A DNA stretch of 64,000 bases, taken from contig NZ_OZ060923.1 in the NCBI RefSeq assembly GCF_964059965.1, positions 744,001 to 808,000 of the forward strand, given 5' to 3'. The notes under the pieces are model-generated. The model did no database searches. It worked only from the letters and a program-made list of their open reading frames with translations, and was not told the origin of the DNA. The translations under genes and the position numbers were made by a program. The stretch comes from Fukatsuia anoeciicola. Its GTDB lineage: Bacteria; Pseudomonadota; Gammaproteobacteria; Enterobacterales; Enterobacteriaceae. This document shows, piece by piece, positions 9,239 through 17,964 of the stretch. The stretch's first letter is position 1, and every line of letters starts with the position of its first letter.

Positions 9239-10054
9239 AGATAAGCTAATATTAATTTTTTACAAAATTTATTACTAACTGTAAATTATATATTGTTAAA
9301 TGCTTAAGATTTATTATGAATTTATAAAAGATTTTAAAAAAACGTGCTAAGGAACGTACTTACGTATTATTTATTTATAATAAATAGATTTTATTATAGA
9401 AGTTATATCATTAACTTGTACAAAATAATGCTAATTAACATGCAGTAGATGCTCTAAAATATTTAGATAATAAAAAATAGTAGATAATCTAAAGTATTTA
9501 GATAACAAAAATATAATTTGCTATAATACCAACTTATAAGCTTATTAAATAACTTTTTAAAGTTGATTTTAATCCAGACAAAAATTATATTTTATAAATC
9601 AAAGTTAATAGTATAGTTTATAAAAAATACCTATATTGTTTTTATAATTATTATATTTTTATTACTAAATATACTTTTAGTGTGCGTAGTTGTATACAAT
9701 AACTTATACTTTACTATATACAGTACAGTTATATAAGATGCTAATAGTATTAGTTAGAAACTATTTAATTTAATTATCAATATAACTATTTATTAATAAA
9801 TAATAACATGTTAAAATTATCTGCTCTATTGCATGAAATAATAGAAACTACTATAATTTATTCTATTATTTAGGTTTAATTTTTTCTTTCTTATTTAGAT
9901 TACGCAATATAATTATAATATACTATGCTAATAATTTAGACATATTAGTTGACTAATTAATATACGTATTTTAATTTTTAATGTAGTATAATATTTAATG
10001 TTGTACTAGTAGTAAAATTACTACACATGATTAATATTTACTAACAAATAATAA
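9239..10054. other. aroE-sized spacer, possible aroE remnant
   Basis: In E. coli aroE (~0.8 kb) follows tsaC directly, and this spacer is ~0.8 kb. Its first 120 bases, read with stops, give F-L-Q-N-L near where AroE has F-A-Q-Q-L, followed by weakly compatible residues. The rest could not be aligned. Another frame around 9430-9620 reads open-like (A-V-D-A-L-K-Y-L-D-N-K-K) but was not identified. I treat this as an unresolved decayed region. Confidence 0.25.
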
Positions 10055-11146
10055 ATGTCTATAATTTATAATTTTAGTGCTGGACCAGCAATGCTACCTA
10101 CCGAAGTTCTTTGTCGTGCGACAAAAGAATTATCAAATTGGCAAAATCTAGGTACTTCTGTAATGGAAATTAGCCATCGTAGCGAAGAATTTATTGCTTT
10201 AGCTCAAGAGTCTGAAAAAAATTTATGTGAATTATTAAATATTCCAAATAATTATCAAGTACTATTTTGTCAAGGTGGAGCTAGGGGGCAATTTGCAGCA
10301 GTTCCACTTAATTTATTAGGTACAAATATAACTGCCGATTATGTTAATGGTGGTTTTTGGGCAGATAGTGCAATTAAAGAAGCAGTTCGTTATTGCAAAC
10401 CTAAAATAGTTAATATAGCTACTACATATAGCGACGGTCTAAATGGTGTTAAACCTATGAGTCAATGGTTATTACATGATGATGCTGCTTATGTGCACTA
10501 TTGCCAAAATGAAACTATTGATGGTATTACTATCTATGAACAACCCAATTTTTTAGATAAAATTGTAGTTGCTGATTTTTCTTCATCATTACTTTCTCAT
10601 CCAATAGATATAAGTCATTATGGCATGATTTATGCTGGGGCACAAAAAAATATTGGTCCTACAGGATTAACACTTGTAATTATACGAAAGGATTTATTAG
10701 GTAGAGCACATCCCTTAACACCTTCTATTCTTAATTATAAAATGCTGGCTGATTATAACTCTATGTTTAATACCCCACCTACTTTTACCTGGTACCTTGT
10801 TAATTTAGTATTTAAATGGCTTAAAGAACAAGGAGGACTTACTGAGATGGAAAAACGTAATAAAGCTAAAGCTAATTTATTGTATTCATTTATTGATAAT
10901 AGTAAGCTTTATTATAATAAGGTTGCTAAGAATAACCGTTCATTAATGAATGTACCTTTTCAATTAACTAATCCTATGTTAAATAAAACTTTCCTAAAAA
11001 TAGCTAAAGAGCAAGGTTTACAAGCACTAAAAGGTCATTCTAAAGTTGGTGGAATGAGAGCTTCTATTTATAATGCTATGCCACTTAATGGTGTGAAAAC
11101 ATTAGTTAATTTTATGTTTAAGTTTGAGCAATATCATTATAGATGA
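10055..11146 (+). CDS. serC: Phosphoserine aminotransferase SerC
   Basis: SerC is a PLP enzyme converting 3-phosphohydroxypyruvate to phosphoserine; it also acts in pyridoxal phosphate synthesis on the phosphohydroxythreonine intermediate. The 363-residue protein matches the family length. It carries F-S-A-G-P-A-M-L-P at the N terminus, the Q-G-G-A-R-G-Q-F phosphate-binding region and the PLP lysine at residue 198 in G-A-Q-K-N-I-G-P. In enterics serC and aroA form one operon; here the following ~1.1 kb is an aroA pseudogene, so serC now stands alone. Retention could reflect serine or vitamin B6 supply; the window does not say which. Confidence 0.97.
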   Translation: MSIIYNFSAGPAMLPTEVLCRATKELSNWQNLGTSVMEISHRSEEFIALAQESEKNLCELLNIPNNYQVLFCQGGARGQFAAVPLNLLGTNITADYVNGGFWADSAIKEAVRYCKPKIVNIATTYSDGLNGVKPMSQWLLHDDAAYVHYCQNETIDGITIYEQPNFLDKIVVADFSSSLLSHPIDISHYGMIYAGAQKNIGPTGLTLVIIRKDLLGRAHPLTPSILNYKMLADYNSMFNTPPTFTWYLVNLVFKWLKEQGGLTEMEKRNKAKANLLYSFIDNSKLYYNKVAKNNRSLMNVPFQLTNPMLNKTFLKIAKEQGLQALKGHSKVGGMRASIYNAMPLNGVKTLVNFMFKFEQYHYR

Positions 11147-11149
11147 GTC

Positions 11150-12300
11150 TTTATATTATAACCTATCTATTTATAACCTATCTATTTAGTTAAAGATACT
11201 TTTAACTTATAATATTTAAACATATTTCTAACTAATATATTAATATTAACAACATAAGAGATAAGGATAATCTAGATCGATAATTACAAAATAATAATGA
11301 TATTTGACATATATTCAAAACATTAAAAATATTAGTATTACTTATTAGTTTATTATTAATAATATTTGTTACAAAATTAATAGATCAAGTAAAGTATTAT
11401 TTATTAGTCACGTACCTTTTATTAAATTATTTTATATGTAAATAATAATAATGAGGTTATTTTAATTAATTAGATTCTTTTGATTTACGAATATATATGA
11501 AATAGAAATCCATTAGATGTTTGGTTCATGTATTATGCTAAAGAGGATGCACAAATCTACTATCTAGAATTAACTATCTCTTAAGTTACTTAACGAATAG
11601 TATTTATACTGATAATTTAATGCTTAATAATAATATTTCTAATTAGTTTCTTGATATATTATTTATAGTAGTTTTTTATAGTAGTTTTATAGTAGTTAGG
11701 GTAATATATTTATATTTAGCTCAATGTAATATTCTACCTATATATTAATATATATTGTATTTAATAAAAGTTTTTATTGTTATATCTATAGATAAAATTA
11801 TTAATGATTCTATATTAAGAGCAGGTAACAGTATCATTTATTCATAATATATTATATACAATAAAACACTTCTAATAATAAATTAAGATGAAGTGGGGTA
11901 AGTTATATTAGATAATACTACAGTTAGTTATATGGTATTTATACAAATAAAAACCTAATATCTAACATGTAATAACTATTATTACCATATTGTTTATTAC
12001 AAAATCTATTATCCTGCATAACATTTATAACTAATAAATAAAAGTAATAAATCGTTTATTCATAACAGTAATAGAGCTCGAGAAATAGGGTCAAATATAA
12101 AAATATAGAATACATCTATGTTATTATGCTAGAAAAGCATATTACTAATAAAAACAAACATCTACGATAACTATCATATAACATGTTACTTTTTACCATT
12201 AAAGCTATTAGATATCCTGATAATTATACTGAATTTTAATTGTATTGATAATATTTTTCCTGATTATTTTTAGCGTTATAACTATTTTTATTAATAAATC
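11150..12300 (+). pseudogene. aroA: Eroded aroA (EPSP synthase)
   Basis: The serC-cmk gap still aligns with AroA at several colinear points. From 11497, M-K-*-K-S-I-R-C-L-V matches M-K-E-R-P-I-G-H-L-V. Near 12170-12215, Y-D-N-Y-H..C and then D-I-L-I-I-I-L-N-F-N-C match Y-N-D-H-R..C and D-T-P-V-T-I-L-D-P-K-C. Near 12260-12290, N-I-F-P-D-Y-F-* matches K-T-F-P-D-Y-F-E. Stops and frameshifts are frequent. Length and position match the E. coli serC-aroA operon. The shikimate pathway is therefore broken at this step. Both limits are approximate. The remaining ~265 bases to cmk hold nothing recognisable. Confidence 0.8.
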
Positions 12301-12566
12301 TTTTATAAAATTATTCTTTGTTATATAAAATTAGGATTAATAATAACTATATAGAAATATAAAGCTTTAATACTATCTAGTATTAGATCTCTACTACTTA
12401 GTAGATTATACGAAAGCCTAGTTAAGAGACGCAATAGATTTGAATAAGTTACTACATTTTTAATAGCTATAGAGTTAATAGTTAGTAATAATAAAGCACA
12501 TAATGCTACACTACTATTAATTATATTAGCAACTAATATAAGGTTTGTTAATAGGAAATAAAAATA

Positions 12567-13325
12567 ATGGTGATAGTTCCAGTAATAACAATTGATGGAC
12601 CTAGTGGAGTAGGTAAAAGCACTTTATGTAATACATTAGCTAATTTACTAAAGTGGCATTTATTAGATTCTGGCGCTATTTATCGTGTTTTAGCATTGGC
12701 AACTTCGTATTATCAAATTGATATTAATGCTGAAGAGTTATTAGTTGCTGTTGCTAAAAATCTTGATGTTTACTTTACTTCAAGTAATAAACAATTTCAA
12801 GTCATCCTAGAAGGCAAAGATGTTAGTAATGAAATTCGTTCTGAAAACATAGGTAACAGAGCATCTAAAATAGCAATATTTCCACGAATCCGTGAAGTAT
12901 TATTGTCTCGTCAACGAGAGTTTCGTAAAAAACCTGGTTTAATCGCTGATGGTCGTGATATGGGGACAGTAGTATTTCCGGACGCTCCTGTTAAAATATT
13001 TCTCTCTGCTAACACAAAAGAATGCGCATGGCGACGTACTCTCCAGTTGCAAGAAAAGGAGTTTAATGTTAACTTTAAAAGACTTTTAGTCGATATACAA
13101 GAGCGCAATAACCGTGATTGCAATCGATCTATTGCACCTTTAATATCTGCAGTAGACGCGTTAGTATTAGATACAACTAAGATGTCTATTACACAGGTAT
13201 TTATAGAGTCATTAGCGTATATTCGAGAAAAATTTAGTTATCCTTGTACAGAGTATAAAATGGATAATTTTAATAAACTTATACTAACAGATAAAGCGTT
13301 AATTAACCTTGCTACTAAGGATTAG
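12567..13325 (+). CDS. cmk: Cytidylate kinase Cmk
   Basis: Cmk phosphorylates CMP and dCMP to the diphosphates. The P-loop G-P-S-G-V-G-K-S-T is at residues 11-19, H-L-L-D-S-G-A-I-Y-R follows, and D-G-R-D-M-G-T-V-V-F-P marks the CMP-binding region. The protein is 252 aa against ~227 in E. coli. Homology ends near residue 223 (Y-I-R-E-K-F), and the last ~28 residues (from S-Y-P-C-T-E-Y) look like read-through of the old spacer after loss of the ancestral stop. The cmk-rpsA-ihfB order is as in E. coli, and only ~77 bases separate this stop from the rpsA ATG. Confidence 0.96.
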   Translation: MVIVPVITIDGPSGVGKSTLCNTLANLLKWHLLDSGAIYRVLALATSYYQIDINAEELLVAVAKNLDVYFTSSNKQFQVILEGKDVSNEIRSENIGNRASKIAIFPRIREVLLSRQREFRKKPGLIADGRDMGTVVFPDAPVKIFLSANTKECAWRRTLQLQEKEFNVNFKRLLVDIQERNNRDCNRSIAPLISAVDALVLDTTKMSITQVFIESLAYIREKFSYPCTEYKMDNFNKLILTDKALINLATKD

Positions 13326-13339
13326 TAGTGAGATATATA

Positions 13340-13402
13340 AAACAACCCCATTCGGCAAGAGGCTAAATGGAAGTTATATGATAATTCTTGAAGATCATTA
13401 AA
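13340..13402 (+). promoter_or_regulatory. rpsA leader with weak GAAG ribosome-binding element
   Basis: Just before the rpsA ATG the sequence reads TTGAAGATCATTAAAATG. It lacks a canonical Shine-Dalgarno but keeps the GAAG element typical of the enterobacterial rpsA leader, where folded leader RNA and S1 autoregulation replace a strong site. A/T-rich flanks and a GC-richer patch (CAACCCCATTCGGC) could fold, but I did not model this. The link to autoregulation is by analogy with E. coli. Confidence 0.4.
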
Positions 13403-15088
13403 ATGATAGAATCTTTTGCTCAACTCTTTACAGAATCCTTAAAAGAAATTCAAACACGTCCTGGTTCTATCGTCTGCGGTATTGTAATCTCTATTAATAA
13501 AGGTATCGTATTAGTGGATGCTGGTCTAAAATCTGAATCAGCTATTCCCTTAGAACAATTTAAAGATAAACAAGGTAAATTAGAAATTCAGGTTGGTGAT
13601 AAAATCGATGTTGCATTAGATGCGATTGAAGATGGTTTTGGTGAAACATTATTATCTCGTGAGAAAGCCAAACGTTACGAAGCATGGATGAGTTTGGATA
13701 AGGCTTATGAAAATACAGAAATCGTTAATGGCATTATTACTGGTAAAGTAAAAGGTGGTTTTACTGTCGAGATTGATAGTATTCGTGCGTTTTTGCCTGG
13801 TTCATTAGTTGATGTTCGTCCTATTCATGATACTCTACATCTAGAAGGTAAAAATCTTGAATTTAAAGTTATAAAACTAGATCAAAAACGTAATAATGTT
13901 GTAGTTTCTCGTCGTGCCGTTATCGAATCAGAAAATAGCGCTGAACGTGATCAATTACTAGAGAATCTACAAGAAGGCGGAGTAGTTAAAGGTATCGTTA
14001 AAAATTTAACTGATTATGGTGCATTCATTGATTTAGGTGGCGTTGATGGCTTATTGCATATTACTGATATGGCTTGGAAACGTGTTAAACATCCTGGTGA
14101 GATTGTCTCTGTAGGTAATGAAATAAAAGTTAAAATTTTAAAGTATGATCGTGAACGTACTCGTGTATCACTAGGCTTAAAACAATTAGGTGAAGATCCT
14201 TGGGTTGCTATTGCTAGGCGTTATCCTGAAAAAACTAGGTTAGTGGGTCGAGTTACTAATCTAACTGATTATGGTTGTTTTGTAGAAATAGAAGAAGGTG
14301 TTGAGGGTTTAGTACACGTTTCCGAAATGGATTGGACAAATAAAAATATTCATCCATCTAAAGTTGTTGATGTTGGTAACAAAGTTGAAGTAATGGTACT
14401 TGATATAAATGAAGATCGTCGTCGTATTTCTCTTGGTTTAAAGCAGTGTAAAATAAATCCATGGGAACAATTTGCGGAAACTCATAGTAAAAATGATCGT
14501 GTTAAAGGAAAAATTAAATCTGTTACTGATTTTGGTATTTTTATTGGTTTAGATGGTGGCATTGATGGCTTAGTTCATTTATCTGATCTTTCTTGGGAAG
14601 AATCTGGTGAAACAGTAGTACATAAATATAAAAAAGGTGACGAAATAGCTGCTATAGTTTTACAAGTTGACGCAGAACGTGAGCGCATATCTTTAGGTAT
14701 AAAACAACTAACAGAAGACCCATTTAATAATTATCTATCAGTACATAAGAAAGGGGCCGTAGTATCAGGTAAAATTACATTAGTTGAGGCTAAAGGTGCT
14801 AAAGTTAAATTAGCAGATGGCGTAGAAGGTTACCTACGTGCTTCTGATGCCGCCACTCATGATCAGACTAAAACTATCATACCAACTTTAAAGATAGGTA
14901 ATATTATAGAAGTTAAATATGCTAATGTTGATCGTAAAAACCGTGTTATTATATTATCTATTTATAACAAGGATGAAACTAACGAGAAAGAAACCATAGT
15001 AGCAGGTATGAGTAATGCTAACAAACAAGAAGAAGATAATTTTTCTAATGTTATGGCTGAAGCATTTAAAATAGCAAAAGGCGAATAA
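13403..15088 (+). CDS. rpsA: 30S ribosomal protein S1
   Basis: S1 delivers mRNA to the 30S subunit and is essential where Shine-Dalgarno sites are weak, as in many genes here. The ATG at 13403 gives M-I-E-S-F-A-Q-L-F, matching E. coli M-T-E-S-F-A-Q-L-F; a TTG five codons upstream is not used. The 561 residues (E. coli 557) contain six S1/OB domains, at about 18-86, 103-168, 189-258, 275-345, 362-432 and 449-517. The later ones end in R-I-S-L-G-L-K-Q-type repeats. The C terminus A-M-A-E-A-F-K-A-A-K-G-E is preserved in form (V-M-A-E-A-F-K-I-A-K-G-E). It is followed by ihfB after 70 bases. Confidence 0.98.
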   Translation: MIESFAQLFTESLKEIQTRPGSIVCGIVISINKGIVLVDAGLKSESAIPLEQFKDKQGKLEIQVGDKIDVALDAIEDGFGETLLSREKAKRYEAWMSLDKAYENTEIVNGIITGKVKGGFTVEIDSIRAFLPGSLVDVRPIHDTLHLEGKNLEFKVIKLDQKRNNVVVSRRAVIESENSAERDQLLENLQEGGVVKGIVKNLTDYGAFIDLGGVDGLLHITDMAWKRVKHPGEIVSVGNEIKVKILKYDRERTRVSLGLKQLGEDPWVAIARRYPEKTRLVGRVTNLTDYGCFVEIEEGVEGLVHVSEMDWTNKNIHPSKVVDVGNKVEVMVLDINEDRRRISLGLKQCKINPWEQFAETHSKNDRVKGKIKSVTDFGIFIGLDGGIDGLVHLSDLSWEESGETVVHKYKKGDEIAAIVLQVDAERERISLGIKQLTEDPFNNYLSVHKKGAVVSGKITLVEAKGAKVKLADGVEGYLRASDAATHDQTKTIIPTLKIGNIIEVKYANVDRKNRVIILSIYNKDETNEKETIVAGMSNANKQEEDNFSNVMAEAFKIAKGE

Positions 15089-15158
15089 TTATAATAGGAA
15101 TAAATGCTATCGTTTTTCCATCTTTTTTAGGTGGTTTAGTTAAAAACTTAGAGGTAAT

Positions 15159-15464
15159 ATGATAAAAATACCCAAGAAGAAACCAGAGGTGCCTAAGTCT
15201 ATATTAATTAAGAGAATAGCTGATAAAGAAACTAGACTATCAAATAAAGTTGTTACAGAAGTTATAACTGAAATATTAAATTATATTATAGAGAGCTTAG
15301 CTAGAGGTGAGCATATGGAAGTACGAGGCTTTGGTAGTCTAAAGCTCCGTTATCGAGCTCAACGATATGCCCGTAACCCTAAAACTGGTGAATCAGTTAA
15401 GATGAACTGTAAATATGTTCCATTCTTTAAACCAGGTAAAGAATTACGTGAGGCTATAAAATAA
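15159..15464 (+). CDS. ihfB: Integration host factor beta subunit
   Basis: IhfB is one half of the DNA-bending IHF heterodimer of the HU family. It has the core M-E-V-R-G-F-G-S-L and the minor-groove arm R-N-P-K-T-G-E-S-V, followed by F-K-P-G-K-E-L-R. An AGAGGT site 3 bases upstream supports the ATG at 15159, giving 101 aa. The E. coli protein (94 aa) begins M-T-K-S-E-L, which corresponds to V-P-K-S-I-L here, so a GTG at 15189 would restore the ancestral N terminus; otherwise there is a basic ~10-residue N-terminal extension. The gene is last in cmk-rpsA-ihfB and is followed by a clear terminator. IhfB rather than IhfA is supported by the E-V-R-G-F-G-S core and the rpsA neighbour. Confidence 0.93.
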   Translation: MIKIPKKKPEVPKSILIKRIADKETRLSNKVVTEVITEILNYIIESLARGEHMEVRGFGSLKLRYRAQRYARNPKTGESVKMNCKYVPFFKPGKELREAIK

Positions 15465-15504
15465 AATATATTAAATAATAAATTCATAAAATTTTAGAAG
15501 TATT

Positions 15505-15536
15505 AAACGGTACTGTATGATAAGTACCGTTTTTGT
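15505..15536 (+). terminator. Intrinsic terminator of the cmk-rpsA-ihfB operon
   Basis: A 10-bp perfect stem (AAACGGTACT / AGTACCGTTT) with an 8-base loop is followed by a T-run. It is markedly more GC-rich than the surrounding spacer and lies 40 bases after the ihfB stop, so it is probably maintained by selection. Confidence 0.85.
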
Positions 15537-15759
15537 ATTAAAAAATATTATTTATTAATATAATTGTATATAATAACTAGGTTAATAATATTTAAGGTAA
15601 TCTATACCTTAAGAGGAACATAATATATTATATAATTAAGGTTATCTATAATCTTAGAGTTTTAATATTTTAAATAAAAAACTAATTTTTTATTAGTAGG
15701 TAATTCTGCTAATGTAATTAATAACCTATATTCTTATATAATAAAATAGCTATTTCAGA

Positions 15760-16440
15760 AATATATACAAAATACATTTATACTTCATGTTAGTAGTAAT
15801 TATTTCAGAAAAGATATTTCAACTTTTTTATTATCTTTATTAGTATTTAAAAATAGATAATAGTATATATAATAAGAAAATATTAGCATTTATTTTACTA
15901 CATAGAAAAATAAAAATAAACTCCTTTTAGTTTTAAACTTTACGATTATATTGCTAAATATAAGCTTATGTTTAGTAGTAGAATAAGTTACTTAATCTAT
16001 CTGATTATTAAATGAAGTCCATGAATTTAATACATTAAAGTAGTATTGTTCATATACACATAGTGCTACTAGATTTTAAATTACTTATTAAATCTTGATA
16101 TAAAAGATATAGATTATTAAATAATTTAAATAACTAAATGTTAAATTTAAAATTTAATGTTATTAATAAAATCTTTTAGATCAAAGTTTTCGTAAATATT
16201 CTATATAATATTAATATATTAAAGTTACAAAAGTATAAGTAATTAATAACACTTATATTAATTTTAAAATAAATTATTTTGATCATTAAGCATTAATAAG
16301 TTTTTGATGATTATTTAATTAAGAAATAAAGATAAAGAATAATTTTTCTCTATTTTACTAAATAGAAATAATTTTTTATTAAATTCTATAATTTGTGTAT
16401 CTTTTCTAGATTTATTATTAAATATATTTAATTTATAATA
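15760..16440 (-). pseudogene. tatD: Probable tatD remnant
   Basis: tatD follows tatC in enterics, and this stretch follows the tatC pseudogene on the same strand. Weak but colinear matches to TatD (a metal-dependent nuclease) are visible on the minus strand. N-I-F-N-N-K-S-R-K-D (near 16410) fits N-L-T-S-S-Q-F-A-K-D. K-G-V-Y-F-Y-F-S-M-* (near 15920) fits H-G-I-Y-I-G-I-T-G-W with Trp turned to TAG. A K-K-L...Y-Y-* patch further on is compatible with E-K-L-L...Y-L-L. The middle could not be followed. Limits are approximate. Confidence 0.4.
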
Positions 16441-16465
16441 TGTAGTATGTTTTTTATAAAAACTA

Positions 16466-17207
16466 TTATTCCTCTACAGAAAAATGGCGTTGCTTTAATG
16501 GATAAAAATAAGTGCTAAAAATACTTATTTTGAATAGTAAATATATTAAAATAGTAAGTAATGTTTGTGAAAAAACATTAGGTGAAGTTGGGTAGTATCC
16601 CAACTATAAAAGTACCAACTAATATGTATGGATATTTTTCTTTAAATCTTCTAGCATGGTCATACTACTCCAATATAGTAAAATAATAATGATAAATATC
16701 TCTCAAAAGAAATGCAAAGATTGCAATAATATCATAACAAAAAAATCAAGATAATTATTCATATCTGTTACTATTAACACACATGTCAAAAAGTTTTTAC
16801 AAAACTAAATGTTAGTAAAAAATAACAAAATATACAAATACTATATCTAAGTAAAATAAAATACTATTTAAAGCTAATAATAGTAAAATTAGACGATATT
16901 CATGTTTATGCAGTGCTATAATAATAAATCTCTAAACTTGATAAATAATGAACAGAGCAAAAATAAATAATGATACCATTGTAGTTAACTTAATAGCCAT
17001 GAAGAAAAGTGAAGGCTATATCAATCACAATCATATTTGCGCTTTATAGTAGTTGTTTAATTAATGGTGCAGAGACTAATTAATAAATATTATTAGCAAA
17101 ATATACTAATAATAAAAAATAATTAATATTGTAACGATATAATTTAATAACTGTTTTCGTAATTCTATTAAATAACCAATAAGAGATTGAGTATTATTAA
17201 GAGTCAT
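16466..17207 (-). pseudogene. tatC: Eroded tatC (twin-arginine translocase receptor)
   Basis: TatC, the six-helix receptor of the Tat translocase, can be followed over its whole length on the minus strand. Y-L-I-E-L-R-K-Q-L matches H-L-I-E-L-R-K-R-L. Y-F-A-N-N-I-Y-*-L-V-S-A-P-L-I-K-Q matches Y-F-A-N-D-I-Y-H-L-V-S-A-P-L-I-K-Q. A-L-H-K-H-E-Y-R-L matches A-L-Y-K-H-E-R-R-L. M-L-E-D-L-K-K matches S-P-E-D-L-R-K-K. P-N-V-F-S-Q-T-L-L matches P-D-V-F-S-Q-T-L-L. At least two frameshifts and many stops (Trp to TAG, Gln to TAA) interrupt it. The length, 742 bases against ~777, shows little deletion, so inactivation is fairly recent relative to the other fossils. Confidence 0.92.
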
Positions 17208-17214
17208 ATTTACT

Positions 17215-17669
17215 AATTTCTTTTAGAGTTATCTAGAGTTATTAAAGAAAAGATTTAATATTCTTAATATTACTAGTTATCATTATTAATACGAGCCTCA
17301 TTGAGAATACGATCTTATTTTAATTACCTATGAATTAACAAGATATAGATTATTGTCAGTATAAAATTTTCTGTATAATAGGTTTATTAAAACATTTTTA
17401 TAGTATGTTTTAGTTCATTAATAGAAACTTAAAGTTTTAGAGTAATGCCCTCTAAATTTACTATTAAACTTGTTTTAGATTATCTTGTAACTCTTAGAGT
17501 TTTAGTTTTTAAGGTAGTTTTTACTATACTGTAGTAGCTAAAAAATGCAATGTTTTAATCCAGCTTGTATAATCCATCTTTATTACCATAGATAATTATT
17601 TTATAGCCTAATCATAACAAGACTAATTACTATAATTAATAGTAATCTACTAAATCTAATATTAAACAT
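17215..17669 (-). pseudogene. tatB: Eroded tatB
   Basis: The start codon (17669, minus strand) gives M-F-N-I-R-F-S-R-L-L, matching TatB M-F-D-I-G-F-S-E-L-L. The reading then runs on as S-W-I-K-T-L-H-F-L-A-T-T-V (TatB G-W-I-R-A-L-R-S-L-A-T-T-V) and *-K-L-K-L-*-E-L-Q-D-N-L-K-Q-V (TatB Q-E-L-K-L-Q-E-F-Q-D-S-L-K-K-V). Each stop sits exactly where TatB has Gln or Glu. It lies between tatA and tatC in the normal operon order. Its downstream half, normally poorly conserved, is not recognisable. Confidence 0.9.
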
Positions 17670-17691
17670 GGTTATACCTATTTTGCTGTTT

Positions 17692-17946
17692 TTAAATTAT
17701 TCTTTTTACATAAGGCGGGTTATTGGTAAAAGTATTTATCGTAAAATTAGTATCATTAATCGTACTATCAGTATTGACTAAAGATTTATCTGTTGAAGGT
17801 ATAGAAATATCATCATTCATTAATTTTTTAAAATCTCTAATTAAGGATCTTAAATTGGATTTAAGAGATCGTAGCTTATTAGTACTAAATAGTAGAACCA
17901 CAATTATAGCAATAATCATTAATTACTAAACACTTATGTTACCCTC
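17692..17946 (-). pseudogene. tatA: tatA with two adjacent nonsense codons near its start
   Basis: TatA forms the Tat pore. An internal ATG at 17919 opens a 75-codon frame (I-I-A-I-I-V-V-L-L-F-S-T-N-K-L) closely matching E. coli TatA I-I-A-V-I-V-V-L-L-F-G-T-K-K-L, then the amphipathic helix F-K-K-L-M-N-D-D and an Asn/Thr-rich tail. Upstream in the same frame, I-S-V-*-*-L-M precedes it, matching I-S-I-W-Q-L-L: Trp is TAG and Gln is TAA. The original start is not recoverable. A protein begun at the internal ATG would have only ~11 residues of membrane helix. With tatB and tatC destroyed, it is almost certainly inactive. Confidence 0.85.
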
Positions 17947-17964
17947 CCCATTATACCTATCTTT

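Noticed and set aside
17723..17929. Plus-strand 68-codon open frame over tatA
   Set aside because: Shadow of the minus-strand tatA frame, which shows real protein similarity; the plus-strand version shows none.
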